A DNA stretch of 64,000 bases from Venturia oleaginea. Lineage: Eukaryota; Ascomycota; Dothideomycetes; Venturiales; Venturiaceae. A program made the translations under genes and the position numbers. Shown here piece after piece: positions 40,156 to 50,255 of the stretch. The stretch lies in contig JABMLP010000008.1 of NCBI GenBank assembly GCA_013176395.1, forward strand, positions 496,001-560,000, in the 5' to 3' direction. Within the stretch, counting starts at the first letter, position 1, and the number at the start of each line of letters is the position of its first letter. The notes under the pieces are model-generated. The model worked only from the letters and a program-made list of their open reading frames with translations. It did not search any database and was not told the DNA's origin.

Positions 40156-40505
40156 GATCTTCTTTATTTTCTTACGTTGGATGGGATATGAGGGGGTTGT
40201 AATAAGGCCTACCAAGCATCTTTTGGCCGGTTACCACAGTACCATCATTCATGGACAGATCTAGATCAATGGTGTTGGCGAAGCAAAATCTTTACTCAGT
40301 GCAGTTCAACGAAGCCCATAAACTTGCCTCAATTGATTCCAGTCATCCTCGATCCGTCTCATGCCCTCTCTCAAAACCCCATCCATCGGCTTTGTTAGCC
40401 GACAAGTCAACGGATCAATTACATCAAACGAAGATAATTGAGAGCAGTTTCTCTCTGAAGCAAAGCCTCTGGTGTCAATCTGGGGTCCGAAAACGACCCC
40501 TCACC

Positions 40506-43500
40506 CAGTGATGTAAATAGACTAGACAGACAAATAGACAGACAGACGGACTTGGGACACCAGGGGGGTCTAGATGGAGCAGATCTCCACCAATCAAGGT
40601 CCAGATATTGGCTTGGCATGTCTGTATAGCGCTGTTTTTGGTGGTGGGTGCGGAGGTAGTGGATTTTGGCGTGGATTTTAGCGAGGATAGTAGACATTGG
40701 CGTGGATTTAGCAAGAGATCTACGCTAATGTCTTCGGCTTTGCAAGCGATTGGTTACTTTGAATATACTGAAAAATCCAGCTCAGGGGCAGCCAAAACCC
40801 TCGCCGGCGTGGACCTTAATATTATGAGTTATCGAACCCTCCAAATCGCTCAAATTTGAACATCTTTTCAATTGCGTTGCAACAATACCTGCGCCGGGAG
40901 GACGAGGGCGAGGTAGCTCTCAAGCCTCTCAATCTCAAACTCAGCGTTCTACCGCTTCTGGCCGTGTCAGTACTCAACCTTCTATATTCGATAATTCATC
41001 AACTATCCTCGGCGACGATGAGGCTATCGATTCTGGCCTAGTTACCGGTAATAAACGCAAACGGAGAGTCACAAAACCCCGGAAAGTTGGCAACCACACA
41101 GTTACCTTTACCTCAAGTGAAGGTGAGCCTTCTGCCGATAACCAGAATCCAGTATCACAACCTTTAGATAATATTTATATGCGCAGAACCTACAAAATCG
41201 AGGGTATCAACTACCGCCGGCGGGATGGCATTGTCTTGAGGCGTGAGAGGAAGAAGAAACTTACCTCTATGATCTGGCAGAAGGACAATAACGGCAAACT
41301 TCGAGGGTTTGCAATCGCGCATCCCACAGAACCAATTATCCTCTACTATTGCTGCTACTGCAATGGTGAGAACGGCGAAAACAAAAAGTCTCCATTTACC
41401 CTCGATATTACCCACGGTCATACTCACGCCCTCACTCATTGGCGCACCAAACACGGCGTTAATGTCAATGGTAATGAGATCCCGAAATGCAACGTGTTGC
41501 AGCAATTGGCGGACCAGGCGGCCAACACCAAAGTTGTAAACGGGATGCGCAAACTTATTTGGCGCGATAATTTTGAGCTCTTCAAGTTGCTCGTCATCCG
41601 CTGGATTGTGTATTGTCATATCGCCATCTCGATGGTAGATAACCTCTACTTCTTAGTCTTTTTGAAGCATCTGAACGCGCCATATGTTGCATATTTGGCT
41701 GGGAGGTACACGGTACGGAGTTGGGTAATGGCTGAATGTGCGAAGCGTAAAAAATGGCTCCAGCGAGATATGAGGATGGCAAGGTAAGTCGATCTTCTAC
41801 TCGCGATTTAGTTACTATACTAATGCTCATAGAGATCGAATACTCACTTAACTTTTGACTTATGGACCTCTCCAAACTCCTATGCAATCATTGCAGTCAA
41901 CGCTCACTACATTGACCACCAAGGGCGGGGCCAGATCAAGCTTTTAGCCCTCCGTGAGCTCATTGGCGAGCACTCAGGCGAGAACATGGCGGCGTTGTTA
42001 CTCTGGGTCATCAAGGACTACAAGATCTGGAGGAGAGTTGGCTTCTTTGTGACCGATAATGCAGCTTCAAACGATGTCTGTATCGACATTATACTGCGTA
42101 GGCTCTACCCAGAAATGACTAAGAAGCAGAGAGGGCGTAGGAGACTGCGCTGTATCGGTCATATCATCAATTTATCAGCCCAAGTCCTCATATTAGGTGA
42201 CGCTGCGGAGAAGGACCTACGCGATTTGGATCCCTACAACCTCAACGGTGACTTCTCTTCAATTGCAGCTGCCTGGCGCAAGAAAGGAGTGATTGGCAAG
42301 GTCCATAACATAGTGAAGTATATTCGGATGACGCCTCAAAGGCGGCAGGAGTTTGGGTGGTGTTTGAGTACAGTTGCGAGCGAGATCAAATGGAATACCT
42401 ACGATTTAAGTTCAGAATTCTCGCGATATTCCCCACTTTTCGAGCGTTTCAGCCAATTAGAAGGCTGCGATTGCAATCTTATCAGATCTCCTCGCCGCAA
42501 CCTAGAACTATTCCCTAGCCAATATATTCTTTCAGCTCATACAATCCAACGCAACACGATGGAACTCGTGCTTTGAGTCTATCAATCGCTTCCTCAATTG
42601 TCGCAGCCGTATTGAGCTGTTCTGTAACACCCATATTCCTACCCAGCCTCGTTCAAAGGGCGTCAACGACGATAAACTGCTCTCTACCGATTGGAACCTC
42701 CTCGAAACACTACAATCTTGTCTTCAAGTCTTTCATGAAGCCACGTTAACCACTGAAGGCAACAGAGGGAGCCGAGTTCTTCGAAAATGGTACACTATAA
42801 TGGATAAATTGAGGGGGAGGATCTCGTACTTTCAAGGCAAATTTGAGGATACTTCTAGCAGATCTGGTCATCCCCATTACGGGATATTGGCCAAATGGTG
42901 TATGGCTTCTCACACCAAGATCTCTGAATATTGGGAAAAGACTTCCGAATCTCCAGCTTACTTTGCTGCCATTCTGCTGGATCCTGCGCGAAAATCCCTA
43001 TGGTTTGAGCGTAATTGGCCGGATTTCAATGAAGTTTATGATATCAAGGTCAAGGAACCCGTCACCAAACTATGGGAAGAAGAATACAAAGGCCGCTATT
43101 CTACAGGCGGTGATCCCCCAATCGACCCTCTATTTGCATTACGACGAGAGCCGTACAGGCCTAGTAATGAAGATGACACTCAATGGGGTTCATTTGCGTC
43201 TTATGATAACAACTACTGGCACTCGGATGACGATTTCGAAATCCCAACGGCTCCCCGGGTTACTGATCGCTTTGAGCATTACTGTGGTTCTAATTTAACG
43301 CCTACCGACGCCCTCAGTTACTGGAACAATCACTATCTTGTTGAGCCAGATCTCGCGAGGTTTGCGTATGATATGTTGGCAATACCTCTGATGTCTGACA
43401 AATGTGAGCGTACATTTTCGAGCGCCAAACACCTTATATCTGACTCTCGCAATCGGCTCAATATGGACCTCATTGAGGCCAATGAATGTCTCAAAAACTG

Positions 43501-43963
43501 GTTTGGAAGGCCTCATTCTATTGATGACATTACCCTCGATAAAGCTGTTGTTGAAGAGACTGTTGACCTCAGCCCTGAGGCTCAAGGTCAGCGCGATATC
43601 GATGACGAGATTCAGCGCAATGAGGCTGGTATTACATTGGTGATGCAGGATATCAAGGTAAAGTTCAACGAGGGTAAAGCCTCTATTCAAAACGGATGCA
43701 CTGAAGAATCCAGCGGTGAAGAGGATGGTTGCGAAGGCATTACTATCGTAAATGGTGAGGTTGCTATTGAGGACGATTGGGACTTGTAATTTATCGTATA
43801 CAACACCAAAACCCCTTTTATCACCACCTTCTACAGTGACCTTGGCAGACACGGCCTTGGCAGACAGATAACAGACAGATATCCTTGGATATCTGCATGT
43901 TTTAGGTGGACAGACCGGATATGGCTGTCGTATCTGTGTCTGTCTAGTCTATTTACTTCACTG
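40506..43963 (+). mobile_element. Full-length hAT transposon
   Basis: 3458 bp bounded by a perfect 8-bp target duplication CCCTCACC (40498-40505 and 43964-43971). The 27-bp terminal inverted repeats begin CAGTGATGTAAATAG and CAGTGAAGTAAATAG, with one mismatch. The matching empty site is at about 48000-48010. Size, duplication length and encoded protein all fit the hAT superfamily. Confidence 0.96.
40877..43789 (+). pseudogene. hAT transposase, probably disrupted
   Basis: Open frame upstream of 41179 gives PAPGGRGRGSSQASQ and a basic stretch, but the expected first codon reads ATA near 40886, not ATG. A 51-bp intron (41784-41834) joins RDMRMAR to SNTHLTFDLWTSPNS, the conserved catalytic-region entry of hAT proteins. 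RLRCIGHIINLSAQ follows. The frame then stops at 42576, while the conserved NATRWNSCFESINRFL continues in another frame just after a TTTCAG. Either an intron there is not resolved or the gene is frameshifted. The C-terminal hAT dimerisation domain is intact (MLAIPLMSDKCERTFSSAKH, then SDSRNRLNMDLIEANECLKN). The domain order is complete, so this is a near-full autonomous copy. Confidence 0.8.
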
Positions 43964-43971
43964 CCCTCACC

Positions 43972-44890
43972 CGTCTCCTTGTGGCGGAAGTAGTCAACGT
44001 GTCGAGGCTCACTCCTATTCCACGATGGAAAGATCCTTTCCCAGTCATCCGGAAGCTCGCCCAATCTGGGATTCTCTCTTGTCTAGAGAATGGGGTTTCG
44101 GCATGGAATCTTAGTACCCAGGAGGGACCGTTGAAGTCCACTCCTTCGTCAATGACACCCTATCCAATGAGGTTGAGTCGATGCACTGCATTATTGATAG
44201 CGATTATCGCATTTCTGTATACCTCAACCACCCCAAAATCGTAATCGACCTCAATCCTGTCTCTCACTTCCTGCGAAAGAATGTTCAGCGCTCCATAGAT
44301 CTTATCCTTGGGGTCCGCATCACTGCGTGAACTGGCTCGCAATAACGTCTCTTCGACAACATGGCTGAGAAAATTGTCTGCGGTATTGTCAGCCTCATCA
44401 ATGGCTTAACGAAACCCTGCAATTGGAACATGGGAATTCCGATAGACGGCATGAATTGCGTCTTTCATGGACTTTCAGGATATTTGCGCACTGCCGCAAT
44501 ACACGACGGCCTCCCTAGCAAGTTGAACTTCCTGCAAAATCCAAATACGTGTGAACCAAGGCCTTGTGAGTAGCTCTTGAATAGCTTCCCAGTCTGCCTT
44601 GTTCCATGGAAGCATGGTACTATCCTTGTAACTCGTTCGTCTTCCAGCCATCTCGCTTACTCTCTAGCCTTGAACCCAGTTGATCGAGAAGATCAACGGC
44701 GTTGGTGCTGTTTTGATCTTCTGTGCCGAGCCAGATAATCACCTTTGTTGCTGTGGAATATATGTCTCCCATGCGCGGGACCTGCTTGCTTCTTTCCGTG
44801 ATGTCTTCTTGACTGATGGAGATTGCATCATGAAGTCGAAAACGACCTCGGAAAAAGGGGCGAGTCATCGCATTAATTTTACCTGCAGTA
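43972..44890 (-). pseudogene. HET-domain (heterokaryon incompatibility) pseudogene
   Basis: Minus-strand pieces match the HET domain in order: DAISISQEDITERSKQVPRM, then GDIYSTATKVIIWLGTEDQN, then TRPWFTRIWILQEVQLAREA with VVYCGSAQIS, then DPKDKIYGALNIL. HET proteins trigger cell death after fusion of incompatible hyphae. Here the usual domain start (the ALSYxWG block) is missing because the gene is cut where the repeat copy begins. Stops interrupt the frame after GSAQIS and again near AGFR, and an earlier frame ends at 44620. It is clearly dead. Its two ends are also the ends of the flanking direct repeats. Confidence 0.85.
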
Positions 44891-46212
44891 CACTAGGGTC
44901 GCAAGATCGCTCAAAAAATAGTGATTCTTGTAATTACATTATCGCGCTTTCAACGTGATCATTTTCGCTCATATTCTCGTATAATGTACAGTAATACCAG
45001 GGCTACAAAATGAGCCATTCAGTGAGCTATTTGGTATTTTGTGTGCCAACCATCTGCCGCCAGTAATGCCTCAACCCTCCTTGGCATTGACTCAAGTACA
45101 GCATCAAAATAATGTTGTTCAATAAGCCGCCAGGCCTTAATAAGTGCTTCTCCTAGAACCTCTCGTATATTGTCTACACCGCCAGTAACGTATTCAATCA
45201 TAGGTTCCACTTTGTAGACCAATTCCTTGAGCCTCCAGAGGTTTTCAATCGGGTTCATATCAGGACTGTAGGGCGGCGCATCTTGTAGTGGAATGAGGTT
45301 TTCCTTAAACCAGACTGTAGTCTTTTTGGCTTTGTGGATAGGCGCGTTATCCTGCATAAATTTAAGGCCCGGTTCGTATACTGTAGGTAGCATTTCGTCG
45401 AGTAACTTGGTATACGAGTTCGTAGAGTAGCCTTGACGCTTGCTCTCTAGGTCACGCTTAAGAATGTACAATTCAGAGCGCCCTACTTGGCCAGAGAAGC
45501 ATGCCCAAATCATGATAGACACTCCTTTACCCTTCTTATAGGTATCAATCATTGAGGTCTCCCATTTTTGTCCTGGTGTGCGAAAACACCATGTTCTTGC
45601 CTTGCCGGTCCCTCGCTCAACTGAGCACTCGTCACACCATATAATCTTCGCCCAGTCTTCAGCTTTCCACGACATGTGCTGCTCTGCCCAGAGCTTCCTG
45701 GCGTCAGCATGTACCTGTGTGAGGAAAGGGCGCCTTTCAGACCTCCAATTTGCGATTCCGTACTCTTTCAATATCCTCCTGATGGTATCCTTCGAAAAAT
45801 CGATGCAAGCCTGTCTTTTGACCTCCTCGTACGTTAACTTAGGCTGCGTACGTATAATGCGTAACAGAGATCGTTCATCTCGGTCTGTATACGAGCGTGG
45901 CCGGCCGCTGGAAGGTAGGGATTCGCCGTTCTGGCGTAATGGGTCCTTTTCAAGGCTGTATTGGATGGTGGAACGCGGTAGTTTTTGTAGCGCCGCAATT
46001 GCGCCTAAACTGAGCCCGGCTTCACGCTGCGCATCAATTTTGCCGCGTTGATATGGAGTAAGACGATGATTAGGAAGCCCCTGCGGATTTATAGGAGTCA
46101 ATGGCTTTCGTTGAGGTGGCATGATGGTAGTGTAAAGATAATGTGTTAAAAAATGAGAGGTGTAGATTTCGCGTTTTCGCTTATTTGTACGGAAACTTTT
46201 GCCCTAGTACTG
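44891..46212 (-). mobile_element. Tc1/mariner transposon, complete
   Basis: 1322 bp between TA dinucleotides (44889-44890 and 46213-46214). Copy A shows the same site with a single TA at about 37380 (CTGCAG-TA-TACTATACAT). The ends are CACTAGGG and, reversed, CAGTACTAGGG, imperfect inverted repeats sharing CTAGGG. It contains one intact transposase gene. Confidence 0.92.
45019..46122 (-). CDS. Tc1/mariner-family DD34E transposase, intact
   Basis: A 367-residue intronless protein that cuts and pastes its own element. The N-terminal paired-like region has helix-turn-helix character (LTPYQRGKIDAQREAGLSLG, then KDTIRRILKEYGIANW). The catalytic triad is Asp164 (IIWCDEC), Asp258 (FMQDNAPIHKAKK) and Glu293 (PPYSPDMNPIENLW). 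The 34 residues between the last two give the DD34E signature of Tc1-like enzymes. No stop, frameshift or missing key residue is seen. With recognisable ends and a precise TA duplication, this copy may still be active, or was until recently. Activity is inferred. Confidence 0.94.
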   Translation of the reverse strand: MPPQRKPLTPINPQGLPNHRLTPYQRGKIDAQREAGLSLGAIAALQKLPRSTIQYSLEKDPLRQNGESLPSSGRPRSYTDRDERSLLRIIRTQPKLTYEEVKRQACIDFSKDTIRRILKEYGIANWRSERRPFLTQVHADARKLWAEQHMSWKAEDWAKIIWCDECSVERGTGKARTWCFRTPGQKWETSMIDTYKKGKGVSIMIWACFSGQVGRSELYILKRDLESKRQGYSTNSYTKLLDEMLPTVYEPGLKFMQDNAPIHKAKKTTVWFKENLIPLQDAPPYSPDMNPIENLWRLKELVYKVEPMIEYVTGGVDNIREVLGEALIKAWRLIEQHYFDAVLESMPRRVEALLAADGWHTKYQIAH

Positions 46213-46507
46213 TATACTATACATAGTGATAGTGGATCCCCCCTCAAACTGGGAGGGTGGCCTTGCTGGTGCTGTCTTCTCGGCAGTCTCTTCGGTCTAC
46301 CAGGTATATACATAGTACTTGGTCAACAGGCTAAAAGAAGATTGGCTCGAATCCCTGCCCTAGCCTATGCGCCCACCTCCGTAAGTTATCTTCATCCTCG
46401 CCTAGGTTATCTTTATACTGTTTCTTCGCGACGGGTACATCTTTTCTGATCTGCTTTTTGAGAGTCTGTTCTCCTAATCTTTCTCCTCGTACAGAAAGTA
46501 AGGTCTT

Positions 46508-46876
46508 CATTGTGGTTCTCAAGTGAACGAGGACATTTGCAACATATGTACTCGAGTGGTTTTCTGAGAGTCAAGACAGCAATTCGATTTTCATTTGATT
46601 GCAATTCGATTTTCATTTGATTGCAATTCGATTTTCATTTGATTGCAATTCGATTTTCATTCAATTTCATTCGATCTTCATTCGATTTTCATTCGATTTT
46701 CATTCGAGAGTTCATATCACAGAACAGGAAGCTTATGTTGTAATCGATAGATCGACGTTAAACGAGCTGATTGATCGGCATGATCTTTAAGCTCAGCTGT
46801 CTTACTACGGAGTAGCTCTCAGAAAACCACTCGAGTGCATGTTGCAAAATGTCTTCGTCACTTGAGAACCACAATG
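46508..46876. repeat. Foldback element copy B (uninterrupted)
   Basis: About 369 bp. The left arm begins CATTGTGGTTCTCAAGTGAA and the right arm is its near-complement, pairing over roughly 60 bp. The core holds tandem ATTCGATTTTCATTTGATTGC-like units, mostly A/T. No coding potential beyond the repeat itself. Confidence 0.75.
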
Positions 46877-47179
46877 TTATAATCCTACGTTAGGAAGGAG
46901 AAGTTGAGGTCGGAAGAATTTTGCCTGATCGCTGTCCATCGCTTACCAACTAACCTTCTTTTGGCCGGCTTCCATAGTATTTATTTCAACCAAGCTAACT
47001 CGTACACGTAGGCTCATCTCGAACTGATTGGGTGAAAATTACGGGTTACCGTGAAATTCGACATCTGACAATTTCATCTAAGTTCTCGTGCAAGCCCTTA
47101 CATGCGGAGGTGTTCCGAGAATATACCTATTTGGGTTAAGCAACACAGTACCCGTAAGAAAGTATATAGTACTCGCAGT

Positions 47180-47221
47180 GATCTAGAAATACCTAGATCG
47201 TACCTCTCTAGACTCTATATA
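47180..47221 (+). promoter_or_regulatory. Putative promoter of the secreted-protein gene: dyad plus TATA box
   Basis: GATCTAG-AAATAC-CTAGATC (47180-47199) is a 7-bp dyad, followed 17 bp later by TATATA (47216-47221), about 75-80 bp before the ATG at 47295. The same arrangement is kept in copy A upstream of 39797. Promoter function is inferred. Confidence 0.5.
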
Positions 47222-47294
47222 GCCAACATCACTATTCTCTCTATTTCACCAACATCACTATTGTCAGTGCAGTACCAACCTCAAAACATCAAGA

Positions 47295-47652
47295 ATGCGC
47301 TTGCAAACTCTCCTCCTCCCAGCGATCCTATTCGCGCAATCCAGCTTCGGCTACTACTGCTGTTTTATATTGTATATTCCACAACCCTGGGAGATATTGC
47401 AATCGATAATAACCGTACTATAGCAAGGCCCACAACGATGGAAAAGGAGTGAGGGGCAGTGGCAATACAGATTTCAGAGAATACATAGCGAGCGGCGGTA
47501 TTCAGAGGTGGGACAGAGTCGCTGATTGCACAATTGTAATTGACAAGAGGGGTCCCAACTGTAAATCGTGGACATTTCGCCAGGGGGAATGTAAATATAC
47601 TGGGACTACCGATTACCTTGGTACTGCACCATCGAACCAGTGCGGAGGTTAA
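47295..47652 (+). CDS. Small secreted cysteine-rich protein, effector-like candidate (intact copy)
   Basis: Two exons, 47295-47371 and 47424-47652, with a 52-bp intron (GTATAT donor, ACTATAG acceptor) encode 101 residues. Residues 1-19 form a clear signal peptide (MRLQTLLLPAILFAQSSFG). The mature protein of about 82 residues has six cysteines (22, 23, 61, 72, 82, 99), enough for three disulfides, and a Gly/Asn/Thr-rich body ending NQCGG. I recognise no known family. Small size, secretion, paired cysteines and residence in transposon-rich DNA are the usual marks of a fungal effector or secreted antimicrobial, but function is unproven. The frameshifted paralogue at 39797 confirms that exon structure and signal peptide are conserved. 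The spacing of the TATA box supports the chosen start. Confidence 0.72.
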
Positions 47653-48195
47653 GATCTTCTTTATTTTCTTACGTTGGATGGGACATGACGGGGTTGTAAT
47701 AAGGCCTACCAAGCATCTTTCTTTTAACCGGACACCACAGTACCATCATTCATGGACAGATCCAGATCAATGGTGTTGGCGAAGCAAAATCTTTACTCAG
47801 TGCAGTTCAACGAAACCCATGAACGTGCTTCAATTAATTCTAGTCATCCTCGATCCGTCTCATGCCTTCTCTCAAAACCCCATCCATCGACTTTGTGTAG
47901 CCGACAAGTCAACGGATCAATTATATCAAACGAAGATAATTGAGAGCAGTTTCTCTCTGAAGCAAAGCCTCTGGTGTCAATCTCGGGTCCGAAAATGACA
48001 CCTCACCCGTCTCCTTGTGGCGGAAGTAGTCAACGTGTCGAGGCTCATTCCTATTCCACGATGGAAAGATCCTTTCCCAGTCATCCGGAAGCTCGCCCAA
48101 TCTGGGATTCTCTCTTGTCTAGAGAATGGGGTTTCGGCATGGAATCTTAGTACCCAGGAGGGACCGTTGAAGTCCACTCCTTCGTCAGTGACACT

Positions 48196-48385
48196 GTGAC
48201 GGCATGGCATGGCTGTCTTGCAGTCACGTGACTCTGTGGTCTTAGCGAGGCGCGCACGGCCACATGTGGCTAAGGCGCGACTTCTACGAGTCGCCGTAGT
48301 AGATTCCTCTATACCTAAGATTCTCTTATCACACTTAGTACTTAGAACAATAGACCTATCTATGACCTCTTTTACTCGCCGTGAC
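48196..48385. mobile_element. Short non-autonomous DNA element (MITE), copy B
   Basis: 190 bp, ends GTGACGGCA... and ...CGCCGTGAC, inserted in the HET C-terminal part of copy B. The empty site is in copy A at about 44152 (TCAATGACACCCTATCC). Flanks TGACACT and AGACACC look like a degraded target duplication. Same family as 38817-39003. Confidence 0.75.
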
Positions 48386-48454
48386 AGACACCCTATCCAA
48401 TGAGGTTGAGTCGATGCACTGCATTATTGATAGCGATTATCGAATTTCTGTATA

Positions 48455-48678
48455 CGACTTCGCTAGGTCAATTCACTCCATTCGCTAGGGTACAAGGGAG
48501 AGATTGATATATGGTAGCAACCCGTCCTAGCATCGCACTTCGAACCGATTGTGATCAGCGTAACACATTAGTATATGGGTGCTGAATCCTTCCAGATACT
48601 ATTCTACAGTCAACTGTCAAAATCCATGACCAGATGATAGGCCTACCGCTTGTTGTGTCCGGACTCCAAACTGAAAGT
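48455..48678. other. Unique DNA between repeat copy B and the RPN6 stop
   Basis: RPN6 3' flank; nothing else seen. Confidence 0.5.
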
Positions 48679-50010
48679 CTACTCCAACAATGAAGCCTGA
48701 TTCGAGTATAGAACATCCACCACACTATGCAGCTTCTCGATCGTGTCGAGGGCTGCATCGTAGCCACTGTCCCGCTCCGACTCATCATACACGATCAAGC
48801 ATCCCGCACCCTGATCAAGAACACCAATAATGATTTTGTCCAAGATCATTTGACTCAGCTTGCGCTCCACTTGTTGTATGTCCAGTCCAACCATCTTAGC
48901 GACGTGAGCAACCTCAACACGGCTGAAGGGCTCGATGACCTTGACCAAGTTCTGCTCCAACATAGCATCATAAAGACGGCGTAAGTGAATGGCGATGAAG
49001 CGATCGCTGCCGAGCTCAAATCTGTAATCTCCAAGTGCCTTCTCGTACTCCTCCAAACTTCGGTTCGTGTGCGCGCGAGCGACAGCTTTCATCGCGTCCA
49101 AACCTTTGCCTGCGTACCGTATCGCGTGCTTTGATCCAAGAAGGTTATTGACGTCGTCACCGAAGTTAAGCATAACCTTGCAGAGAAGCATGTATTGAAG
49201 CGCGGATGTAGCCTTTTGTGCGTCATCCAGGCCGTGATAGCCCTCCATCGCCTCAATGAAATATGAGAAGGCAGTGCTGAAATCCTGGTCTTCTGCGTGA
49301 AGCATGCCACTCTGCATGTCCAAGCCTGATTGTAGTAGCGGTGGCGTATAGACTGATGCGGCTGATGTGCGGGCTGATGTGAGAGCGGCCCTTCCCTTGG
49401 GGACGTTGCCTAACGCGTGATAGACGCGAGATTCGAGAAGCTGGACCTCCACTAGGCGTAGTTTGTCATCAAGCCGCCTGAGCTCTTTGACGAGGTTGTT
49501 GATGAGGGTGAGGGCGTCATAGTAGGATTGCTTAGCCATGTAGAGTGTCGCAAGGCGGGATTCCAGCTCCTGTCGTAGGAAGCCCCGGCGTTCCTCTACC
49601 GCCCACTCGATGCATGACTTCGTGACCGAGATCTGGACTTCGGTGGTATCGGGGATGGCTGTGAAGAGCTCGAGGAGTTGGCGGACTATTGCCTGTAAGC
49701 GTCTGGATGGTTACACGCTCAGAGGAGCAAACAAACCAAGCTTTGATGTCTTCGCCTTTGCGAACGAGGATAGGGCTGATCGTGTTTGCCGTATCAAGTC
49801 TGCAAGATCGTCCACTCTCTTCTGATCCCGATATAGCTCTCCTAGACCGACAAGAGCTGTCTCGAAATTCTTTATTGCGGCCTCTGATTGACCTGGCTTC
49901 TTGGAGAGGATGTCCTTGTAGATGGCTTCGGCCTTGCCTGCATCTGTTTTGGCGAGCTTCTGAGCCTCCACTATCCGCTTCGCTTCTTCCTGGGGAGATG
50001 GGACTGCCAT
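48679..50010 (-). CDS. RPN6: 26S proteasome regulatory subunit Rpn6 (PSMD11)
   Basis: Lid subunit of the 19S regulatory particle; it clamps the lid to the 20S core and stabilises the 26S proteasome. Exons are 50010-49737 and 49685-48679, with a 51-bp intron (GTTTGT donor, CAATAG acceptor) placed so that KTSKL joins VRQLLELF as in the family; the product is 426 residues (yeast 434). N-terminal TPR-like helices (EEAKRIVEAQKLAKTDAGKA) lead to CIEWAVEERRGFLRQELESR and MAKQSYYDALTLINNLVKEL. The C-terminal PCI domain follows (DYRFELGSDRFIAIHLRRLY; winged helix SRVEVAHVAKMVGLDIQQVE). I start at 50010 (MAVPSPQ); an in-frame Met nine codons upstream (50037) is possible. The start is 245 bp from the divergent RPL27. 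Confidence 0.95.
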
Positions 50011-50255
50011 GATTAGTGTAGTGGATGATGAGATCATGTGAGAGAGGCAGGAATTAGTGGATGCGAGTTTGATATTAGTTCCTCGTTGTTCTCGATGTGC
50101 TGCTGTTTGCGGTCTGCTGAGTCATGTGATATCTGAGGCAACTATGTTAGGCCTTATCCGCATTAGCGTCTTGGTATCTAAATCGCACAGTGAATGATTT
50201 CGACATCGCGAACTCCGTCGATACGCAATTAACTCCCACAATCCAGGACGTCACA
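50011..50255. promoter_or_regulatory. Bidirectional promoter region RPN6/RPL27
   Basis: 245 bp between divergent starts. No perfect Rpn4-type PACE element was noticed by eye. Shared promoter function is inferred from spacing. Confidence 0.45.

Larger units (their letters stand above)
37319..44222 (+). repeat. Direct repeat copy A of a 2.1-kb segment (HET/secreted-protein tandem unit), carrying three insertions
   Basis: It matches 44829-48454 along its whole length once insertions are removed (about 2.1 kb each). It begins inside a HET-gene N-terminal fragment (ATGAAGTCGAAAA...), runs through the secreted-protein gene and ends inside the HET C-terminal part at CTGTATAC. Extra sequence in this copy is the pogo element (37466-38573), a MITE (38817-39003) and a hAT (40506-43963). 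The left edge at 37319 abuts unique DNA next to the 2EXR gene. Confidence 0.85.
44829..48454 (+). repeat. Direct repeat copy B of the 2.1-kb segment, carrying Tc1/mariner and MITE insertions
   Basis: Matches copy A from the HET N-terminal fragment to CTGTATAC, then diverges into unique DNA beside RPN6. Extra sequence in this copy is the Tc1/mariner element (44891-46212) and a MITE (48196-48385). It lacks the pogo, hAT and first MITE, giving the empty sites for all three. Confidence 0.85.

Noticed and set aside
46599..46790. Repetitive QFDFHLIAIRFSF-type frame
   Set aside because: Translation of the A/T minisatellite in the foldback core, not a gene.
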